DNA from: Symsagittifera roscoffensis
Lineage: Eukaryota > Xenacoelomorpha > Acoela > Convolutidae
Direction of reading: 5' to 3'
Length of the DNA stretch: 64,000 nt
Assembly: GCF_963678635.1 (NCBI RefSeq)
Contig: NC_087065.1
Coordinates: forward strand, 36,731,888 to 36,795,887
The position numbers were made by a program, and so were the translations under genes. Below, piece after piece: positions 37,056 to 46,600 of the stretch. Positions within the stretch are counted from its first letter, which is position 1, and each line of letters opens with the position of its first letter. The notes under the pieces were generated by a model. It ran no database searches. It was given only the letters and a program-made list of their open reading frames with translations, and was not told where the DNA came from.

Positions 37056-39624
37056 TGCTTTGTGTTATAACCCAAGCAGATCAAACTTTATTGATTTTTT
37101 GGAACAATTAACGCTTAACATAGATAATGCTTTTTCAGTTTCTAATAAAATTACGCTTTTGGGTGATTATAACATAAATTATCTGGATAGCAAAGAAAAA
37201 GAAAATTTAGATTCTATAATTATTCCATATGGATTGAAGGTTTTTTGTCCAAACGATGAGACCAGAATTAGTTCCTCAACAAAAACTCATATCGACTACA
37301 TAATCAGTGACTATGAAACAAACGGCATTGAGTTTTGTTTTGATACACCTTATAAAACCGACCATTTTGCTTCATTTATTTTGACGGATATAAAATGCGG
37401 CAAAATTTTACCGAGGATAATTACGACTTTCAATAAGAAAAATTATCAGAAAAATGAATTTTGCAATTCACTCTCCGCTCTTCCTTGGTATCTCTTATAT
37501 CAATGTACAGACGCACAAAACATGTTCTCGACGATGATTTATTTAATTTCTTGTGCTCTACAGCAACATGCTCCTATCGAAAAAAAGTTTGTTCGTAATT
37601 TTAAACCAAAAAACGTGTTGAAAACGGAATGGTTCGATTCAGAATGTCAGCAATTGTTGACTAAGAAACAGAATTCACTCAGATCATATCGCAGTCAAAG
37701 CACAAGCGATAACTGGTCAAAGTACCAGTTTTTACGTAATCAAATGAGCAAATTGATTAGAAGTAAACAATTCGATCATTCAAAAAATTGTTTTTCACTT
37801 CTCAGCACTATCCAACAAAAATGGAAATATATTAACCAAGTTAGAGGTACATGTTCTGGCAACCATCGAATTACAGTTCTACGAAATTCCTTCAGTGAAA
37901 TGATAACCCAAGACAAAAAAATTGCCAATCATTTAAATTATATTTTTTCAAACTTAGGCGAATTTTTCGGCGCTAAAAAGCCTCCGAATTACAACAAATC
38001 TGCTTCTGAATCTGCATCTTTTCATTTTCAACACATTACAGTTAAGCAATGCTTTGATATAGTTCGAAAAATCAATGTTGGAAAACCTCTCGGACCTGGT
38101 ACCGTACCTGCTTGGGCAATCATTGACGGTCAATCAGTTATAGTTCCACATTTAACTTTTGTCATAAATACTTGCTTAGATGAGAACATTTTCCCGATCG
38201 AACTGAAAAAAGCAAACGTAACCCCTTTGTTCAAAAAAGATGACCCAATGGATGCAAAAAATTATCGGCCAATATCAATAACTTGTGCTTTTTCTAAAAT
38301 TTTTGAAAAAATTTTACATGCCCAAATAACAGAACATCTTGACAAATTTCAAATAATGACACCATTTCAATTCGGATTTCGCAAAAACATTTCAACACAA
38401 GATGCTCTTGTTTATGTGACAGAAAGTATTCGAAATCAAATAGATTCAAAAAAAATCGTACATGCAGCTTTATTAGATCTGTCCAAGGCTTTTGATTCTA
38501 TTTCGCATGAAGTTTTAATTGAAAAAATGCTTTCTCTCGGTTTTTCAAATGGAGCAAATGCTTTAATTGCTAGCTTCCTAAACAAACGTATTCAAAGAGT
38601 AAACGTCAATGGAATTTTTTCAGACTGGATTGAAATAAAACGAGGTGTCCCACAAGGAACGGTACTTGGTCCGTTGTTGTTCAATATTTATGTTAATGAC
38701 ATACAAGAGCGATTATATGAGGGTTGTACTTTAGTTCAATATGCTGACGACTGTATGGTTTTTTCCTCTTCTATAATTTCTGAGGATGCTTTGAATCGAT
38801 TGCAAAAATCACTCAATAATCTAACGGAATTTTTTGCAGAGAACCAATTGAATCTGAATGCATCTAAATCGGAATTTATAACATTTTGTCAAAAAAATGA
38901 TAGCAAAAATGTGGATACTGATAAACTAGTAATTAGTGGGCATTATGTAGCCAAAAAATCAGAATTCAAATTTTTAGGCATAATTCTTGATTCAAGTTTA
39001 TCTTTTCATGCTCAAATCAAAACAATTCTCCAAAAAATGGCCCAAGGGATTAAAACTATTGATACAATTGGACAACAACTGCCGACATTATCATTAGTTG
39101 CCTTGCTTCATTGTCTTGTTTTATCACATTTAGATTATTCAGCAATTTTTTTACAACAAATTAATGCTACTTTGATGCTATCTCTGGAGAAACAGTTGAA
39201 CTGGGCGCTAAAAAGAACATATTTCAGATCGAATTTTAAATCTTCTTCCCTTCTTCGCATTAGCAAATCGTTCATTGGAATCGAGAAAAGAATTGAGTTA
39301 AAGTGTATAACATACTTATACCAATATCTTACAAACAAAAAGAAGGCTTTTGAAAATACACTGAGACTACCGACTGCCAATTATAGGCTCAACGAAAGAA
39401 CGAAACAAATTATTTTTGACAAACATTGTTCGACTGCTTCTCTACAAAAATCATTTTTTCATTTGACTTCTAAAAAATGGAATTCACTGCCCATAATTTT
39501 GCGCAATTTAGAAAAATCGAAAACAGAATTCAAGAAAAAATTGAAAGAATTTTACGTGAGTGAATTGAGAAACAATCCTATATGTACTAATACAAATACG
39601 TGGCGTGATTACCGTTTTTGCTAG
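37056..39624 (+). CDS. LINE ORF2: partial endonuclease plus reverse transcriptase
   Basis: An 855-codon open frame to the TAG at 39622-39624. It is open further upstream to a Met at 36961, but those 32 codons are host R-element sequence. The endonuclease part starts late and shows LLGDYNINYLD (GD-N motif) and KTDHFASF (the Asp-His ending). The reverse transcriptase has motif A LLDLSKAFDS, motif B RGVPQGTVLGPLLF and motif C QYADDCMVF, with all catalytic Asp present. The C-terminal domain has a Tyr/Lys-rich end. The protein would nick DNA and reverse transcribe LINE RNA, but the N-terminal endonuclease catalytic residues are missing, so this copy cannot be fully active. Confidence 0.85.
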
Positions 39625-39995
39625 TTCTATATTTTTTAATTCAGTTTAATTTTTCACACATTGCTTGAAAGAGAAACTGTATATACTCTGTATATACGTT
39701 GTATAATTGGACTATCTGTAAAATTGTTTGTAAAGTTTTATTACCAGCTTGTTCCTAATTCTTAAATCTTTAATTTTCTATAGTATCCGAAACTTCATAT
39801 ACTTTAATCAACCAATTTCCGAACTGTAACCGATTTTGTTTTTTTTTGTTTTGTTTATTGCTTGTTTTCTGATGTTTTGTTTTTGTTTGATGTAACCAAT
39901 GAATTTATAACCAATTTTATTATTTACACTTTGCTACACTGATGCCTCGGCTTTTTATTGTATAGTAATTCAAGTGTTCTTTCTTCTTCTTCTTC
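37056..39995 (+). mobile_element. 5'-truncated LINE (jockey/CR1-like) inserted in R copy 3
   Basis: Comparison with the unoccupied site in R copy 2 (29322-29350) gives exact edges: GCAGCATC before the insertion and AAAACCATCC after it. Ten target bases (AGGCTCTACC, 29334-29343) are lost and there is no target-site duplication. The 5' end lies inside the endonuclease domain, as expected from incomplete reverse transcription. The ORF2 C-terminus is followed by a 0.37-kb 3' UTR ending in (CTT)n at about 39979-39995. The remaining reading frame has no stops, so the insertion is young. Confidence 0.9.
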
Positions 39996-40240
39996 AAAAC
40001 CATCCAGAAACTAGCAGAGAAGTTAAGCGAAAAACGGAACGAATCATACTCCGTCACAATAAACTTTATAGGAACCAAAATAAAAACCCACCTAAGGGTT
40101 CTGAGGAGTGCAATCCTCTGCCTCAGGGGGTGCCAAAAACTTTAAAATACATAGATAGACATTTCCGTCATGCTATAATCGAGGAGGGTAGATTTTGATT
40201 GACAATTCTCTGGATGCTTTAATAATAATAATAATAATAA
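39996..40240 (+). mobile_element. R element copy 3, true 3' end with (TAA)n tail
   Basis: Continues the R C-terminal domain (RHFRHAIIEEGRF stop at 40196-40198) into a 20-base 3' UTR and an AAT/TAA microsatellite tail at about 40219-40240. A short 3' UTR with a simple tail marks it as a target-primed non-LTR-type element. Copies 1 and 2 lack this end. Confidence 0.75.
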
Positions 40241-40608
40241 CAAAGAATTTAGGACTAATCCAAGGGTTCGCATAAAACCCAGTGATTGGGAGGTTCAACG
40301 TTCGTGTTTCAGTTGTTAAAGTTAAGTTTCTTCAAATCTCTACAGTTGTTGCAGCCACATGATATCCGCCAAGTGGCTTTCAAAGCGACTTGATTTTTTC
40401 ATAAAATTTTGCGGATGTATTTATATAGCGTTGGTATGGCCCTATCGAACCTGTGCACGGACCGTCGCATGACGGAGGGGACCTTTTTTGTTATTTAAAA
40501 ACTTCCAACCTGTTGGCTATGTTATGTTGAGGCTCGTTGTCAACTTTTTTTCTGTATATTGCCCACCATGTGGATTTATCCCAACCAATGAATACAGCCT
40601 TTTTTCAG
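40241..40608. other. upstream region of tra2
   Basis: Apparently single-copy DNA between the last transposon tail and the first proposed tra2 exon. TTTTTTCAG at about 40600-40608 is a good splice acceptor, so a non-coding 5' exon or a trans-splice site may lie here. No TATA-like element at a convincing distance was identified. Confidence 0.35.
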
Positions 40609-40642
40609 ACATTGAACAGAAACCTCAATAGAAGTGTTTGCA

Positions 40643-40651
40643 ATGCCGAGA
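40643..40651 (+). CDS. tra2: tra2 exon 1, coding part (proposed start)
   Basis: ATG CCG AGA, then a GTAGGT donor. Joined to the next exon it opens MPRSSASRSPSRRR in frame. The exon would begin at 40609 after TTTTTTCAG. If the intron is retained, a different open frame from the same ATG runs without RS residues to about 40807. The start is inferred from phase alone. Confidence 0.45.
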
Positions 40652-43600
40652 GTAGGTCGCTTTCAAAATTGCCAATATCTCTATGTGAATCAATGTAATC
40701 CTAATTATAATGCTTTTCATTGTTATCGTTGGTTTAGAGCTCAGCATCTAGATCTCCGAGCAGACGTCGGAGCAGAAGCTCCAGAAGTAGAAGGTAAGAA
40801 CATTTAAATTATAAATATACAAAAATTTCAACGCGGGCTATTAAAATTAACCCGAGCAACTAAAATAGTCAATTGGGCACTCTAATTTGTCGGACTCAAA
40901 AGTTAGATGCCCTATTCTGCTCGCTATTCGCAATCTAATTCTCACTGAAATTCCTGGTGACTTAGTAAGATGGCGTCGAGTGATATAAATAAAGCAAGAA
41001 AAATTAAAACAAATTTACTTATGAAAATTGTTCTCTAGAAGCGATAGGAATTTTTTCCTGCGGAAAGATAAAATAAACCACCTTGACAACATCGTCCCTC
41101 AAACTAAAAATGAATTACAAAAAAAGTTTATTTTTATGCTTAAACAACTTGTCTAATAGATGAAACATCTCTCGTCAATTTCACTCCTAATTTCTTGGTC
41201 ACTTAAAATTCTTTCGCCTCCGTGCATACAGGCCTACAGTTTTGTTTTAAATAATCCGGACAAAACGGAGCAAATTTGTAATTTTGAACTTTTTTTCTCA
41301 AATTTGGTTAAGAGTAGACGAAAAGTGAGATTTTCATCAGAATCAATATGGTGCATTTTTTTCCGAAATTCCTAACCAAAATAACTGTAAAAATGGGTGA
41401 TTTTTTAAATTATTAATCAAGAATTACACAGCCTCTTACACAGCCTAAGGAAGTTTTAGAAATGTTAAATTTCCATGGATCTTTATAAAAGAAATTTCAA
41501 ATTTGTTTCTAGCTAAAGATTTTGTTTATTCTATAGTATTTTTAAAAAATGTTTTTGGCTATCAACCAAAAATGTATTAAATTATTAAATAGTTTCAGAT
41601 AGTTGAAATGTTTACCGGGGTAGCAATGGTTGCCCCGCGATGAAATTGTCCGACAGAAGATATCACTTGCTCAAGACATCATCTTCAAAAAATCTCCTGA
41701 TTGCGGATTCTCAAGCACGCCATCTTGATTTTCCAAATTTCAATATCTTGTCCCTACCTGGGGCCCGAATTGGTGCGGTCCAAAACTTCTTACCCGAGAA
41801 AGACAAATTCAACATCATCGCTCTGCTCATCGGCGGAAACGACGCCTTCAACGGAAAAGACCCCTCCAGTATACCTGCAGGCGACATTGCTGAAGAACTG
41901 TCGAAGCTAGCCGAGGAGCTGTGTGAACGAGCCAAAAAAGTTTTCGTCATCGGAATCCCTCATCGTAGTGAGAACCGAGCTCGATCTGCAAAAATAAACG
42001 AATTCCTAAGAAAGATAAAAGGAACTTGGAAGTTTAGAGGAGTGAGTGAAAAAATCCACAGCTCATATCATTTGAAAACTGACGAAGTGCACCTCAGTGA
42101 AGAAGGTCTGAAGGGCATTAAAAGTATTCTCAAGAATAAAATCTTATACGATAAACATTCGAACATCTGCAATACAGAAGGACATCTGGTATATTACGAG
42201 TGTCGTTTCAAGAACTGTCAGTGCCCCTATTAACGTAAGTAGAAATAGTGAACCGCAGGCCTCCCCTTTTCGGGAACCACCAGGTTTGTCTATTTCTTCT
42301 TTTCCCCTGAGTGAGCCACAGGCCTCCCCTTTTCGGGAACCACCAGGCTTAACTGTTTTTCTATCCATAGTATAAGCAAAAATGGGCAAAAACTGCAAAA
42401 CATGTAAAAGAGGCTTTGCCAGCAACGAGAAAACATACACTTGTGTCGCATGCAACGCTCAAATGCATTTGGAACCAACTTGTGTTGGGTTGTCTCTAGT
42501 GGCCATAAATGGAATAAAAGAACTAGGGCCGAATGTCATGTTGCTTTGTAATACTTGTGTGCAAAATAATGAACGAGACAACTTTATAAGATGCAAAACC
42601 CTGGCCAACATAGACGAGAAGCTCTCAAACATTGATGTAACTGAAAGCCTTAAAAGCATGGAAAGAAGACTTACCGATTTAGTAGATCAAAAAATTGGAA
42701 ATGCAATGAAAACGACATGCGATAAAGTGGAAAAAACTTATAGTGCCGTTGTAGCTGCTGAAACCACCACCCGGATAAATCAAGCTCAAACCACTCAACA
42801 TGCTGCCAGATCTAACTCTGATCACAACATAAATCAAAGTTTTAGGATACAAGGGGTCAAAGAGGACCCTGAGAAAACAAAAGGAGAAAACCTTGTCCCA
42901 ACAAATGACGAAGTAAACGAAATACTAGACATAATTGGAGTGAAGCCGAAAATAATAGAACTAAAACGACTGGGAAAATTTGATCGTAATCGAATGAAGC
43001 CAAGAACACTGCTGGTAACTGTACCTAGCGAACATGAAGCACGACTAGTACTAGCAAAAAGCCGAGAAAAGCGAGAACAATTGGTCGAAAAAGAGGTCTA
43101 CCTGCTACCAGCATTGACCAAAGAGAGTGCAATTAAAGAGAACGAAATCCTTAAGAAACGAAGACAACTACTAGATGAAGGCGTTCCTCGCGAAAAGCTG
43201 AAAATAAGGAATCTAGAATTGTTCAATGATGGTGTGAAAGTAACTATTGACACTGAAGTTCAGGAACCCCAGCATTGACTAGGATTCCTCAACATTCTGC
43301 AACTAAATACTAGAAGCCTAATCAACATAGAGAGAAGAACTAAGCTAGCAAATGCAATTGCAGTTGGAAATTTTAATGTCATATGCTTAAGCGAAACTTG
43401 GCTTAACGAGAATATTCAATCATCAGAGCTTTTTCTAAGTGAATATAACATCTATAGATCTGATAGAGCTATTGTGAGTGGTAAAAACTGTCACGGAGGC
43501 AGCCTAATAGCTGTCAAGAATAGTCTAATTACCGAGGACTTATCCACCAAACATGACATTCCTGATTCATGTGTGCTATGTAGTATAAAACTTCATCAAA

Positions 43601-46600
43601 CTGAAATGATAATTGGCTCATTCTACAATCCGCCAAAAAACAGTAATTACAGATACAAAGTGCATGAATTTGAACAACTGATCAAAGCCATTCCTAAAAA
43701 CAAACCGTTTCTCTTATGTGGGGATTTAAATTTCCCAGAAACAAACTGGAACACCCTCACCAGTACTGACGAGGAAGAAAACCAAATACTGCAAATTTTT
43801 GAAAATGGACTCTTTAGGCAGGCGATAGATTTCCCAACATGTGTGAAGAACATACTAGACGTAGCCTTCTATCGGAATTGCTATACAAGTGCCGAACAAG
43901 ATTTTAACGTTTCCAAGATTTATGACTGCTCAGATCACAATGCCATAATGTTGTCTATTGAATGCACGGTATCAGAGCCGAAACCATACTTGGAAAATTT
44001 TAGAAGTTTTGGAAATGCCGATTTTGAAGGAATAAACAATTTTATAAACGAGAACCCATTTGAACCAGTATGCCACACAAACATTAACAAAATGCATGAG
44101 GAGTACACCCAATATTTGGATGAAATCATTAAGAGTTTTGTGCCTCTCAGAACAAGACATAGGCAATCACTTCCACCTTGGATAACAAGTAGCACTTCAA
44201 ATTTGATCAAAAAGTTACAAACAAAACGGCAATCATGTATACTCAAACCGACCAACTACAGAAGACAACAAGTTAAACTGTTTGAAAATTTAGTAACTGA
44301 ATCATCGGAAGTGGACAGGAAAAACTACCAAGAGGAATTGTTTAGAACACGGAACACTAATGTAATTTTTAAACACCTAAAGAACTTGAATAAACATACA
44401 AGTCTTCCTAAGTTACTCATAAAAGATGAAGTTGAAAGCACAAATCCAAACGAACAAGTCAACATGCTAAACGACTTCTTTCATTCAGTTTTTAATCCTA
44501 AAGAAAGTTTTAGTATTAGAGATATTCAATTTGGAAATCCCTTGTTAACGAATTTTGATATATCGAAAAAGACAGTAAGTGAGATTTTATCAACTCTGGA
44601 CGTAACAAAGTCACGCGGCCCAAATGGGTTGCCACCTAGCTTTTTTCAGAAAACGAACCGCAATATATGCAAACCGATGAACAAAATTTTGAGAAACGTA
44701 AAACGCCTACGAAAAATACCTGATTCATGGAAAACAGCTGCAGTTACTCCTGTTCACAAAAAAGGTGACCGAAAATTGGTGAACAACTATCGACCAGTAT
44801 CGCTATTAAATATTGACAGCAAAGTCCTTGAAAAATGTATATACAAAGACCTGTACCCTTACTTTGCCTGGTATTTGACGAAACATCAACACGGTTTTAC
44901 TAAAGGTAGATCAGTTTTGACAAACATGCTCTCCTTCCTGAAAGAAATATATGAAGCGCTTGACAATGACTCAAACGCAGAAATTGTAGCAGTCTACACT
45001 GACTTTGCAAAAGCCTTTGATAAAGTTCCGCATTTTGATCTACTCAAGAAAGTTGCACTTATAGGAATAGGAGGCTGCATGTTAGAGGTACTCTATGACT
45101 ATTTGAAAAACAGGAAACAGTTTGTACGAGTAGACAATATCAGCTCAAAAGTTTTAGAAGTCACTAGTGGTGTTCCCCAAGGATCACTTTTAGGACCACT
45201 GCTCTTTTGCATTTTTATTAACGACCTACCTGAAGTACTCAAATTCTCTGAACCATATATTTTTGCGGATGATCTTAAACTACTTTCCATCAAAAAAACA
45301 TCAATTGAAATTCAAGAAGATCTGGACAAAATTCAGCAGTGGGTAACTGAAAACAAAATGGAATTAGCACTAGATAAATGTGCAAAAGTAAGTTTTAGGG
45401 GCGGAGACGCCAACTCTATGCTTTTTGGTGTAGTGCTTGGAACATCGATGGTTGTGAAAGATCTGGGAATTTTTGTGTCGGGCGATTTAAGTTGGAAGGT
45501 ACACATTGAAACAAGATTAAAGAAGGCAAACCAAGTACTGTACCTCCTGAGAAGAAACCTATCAGCAAAGATAAATACGTTTGTAAAGTTAGGCCTGTAT
45601 AAGTCACTAATACTCCCAGTGTTATTATACGGACTCTCATGTACACATATATCGAGGGGGGATCAATTGCAGTTGGAGCGATTTCAAAAGAAAGCAATCC
45701 GGTGGATCACTGGAAATAAAACGGGAGTGTACATCAACGAACTACGCTTGCTAAACATTTTACCCCTGCCCATGTTCATCCAGCTAAATAACATCTTACT
45801 TCTTGCCAGTCTTGATTCTAATGAACGAAATGAAATAGTGTTAAACAGGCGAACCACACGGGCTAGAAATATAGAAATTTTTGAGATGCGAAAAGTGAGA
45901 ACGGAAAAAGCGAGAAACGAATTTGTTTTCAGAACCAGTAGGATTGTAAATCGATTAGAACCATATATTCATTTTGATAAACGAATCGGCCTCAAGACGA
46001 GAATTTTAAACACGATGTGGAAATTTGTAAACGAGAGATTTTCAGAAATGACAACGTGCACGTGGCAATTATTCTGTGATTGTATCACGTGCAGAAACAA
46101 GTGGACATTGTTTTAGAGAAGACGCCGGGACCAAGACTCCCAACAGCAGTGCTGTGAATCCCCAACAACAACAACAACAACAACAACAATACAAATTTAT
46201 GAAAAATTTACTTTTTAAAATTTCGCTAAACTGTGTAAGAGGCTTCTTTTGGTATAACTTTCTCATCAATTAATTGGGTAACTTCGTCTTAAATTTTGAT
46301 GAATTAAAATAGCCAAAATTATCCATTTTTGGGGTTGAGTTTTGCGTAAGAAATTCGGGAAAAAATTGCACCATATTGAATCTGGTGAAAATCTAAGCTA
46401 CTTTTGTTTTGTTCGCTTCAATTTTTGTCTAATCTTTCTTTACCCGGTTTGAAAAAAAAACACAATCAAAGTTGTCAACGTGGTTCCGTTGTGTCCGGTC
46501 AGTTAAAGTCAGCGCTGTATGATCGTCGATTTTGTTGTCGTCTAAATAACCGTCTTCATAAGGGCCGTCGGCTTAGTTTCCTGATTTTGAAATACTTTTC

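Larger units (their letters stand above)
41600..46189 (+). mobile_element. apparently full-length CR1/jockey-like LINE in tra2 intron
   Basis: Three intact frames in transcription order: an SGNH-hydrolase ORF (41640-42233), a PHD-finger ORF1 (42382-43278), and endonuclease-RT ORF2 (43279-46116). A 45-base 3' UTR and a (CAA)9 tail at 46163-46189 follow. The 5' edge is estimated from a GC-rich hairpin-like start near 41605 (ACCGGGG...CCCCGCG). It lies in the same orientation as tra2. All catalytic motifs are intact, so it may be recently active. No clear target-site duplication was found. Confidence 0.85.
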
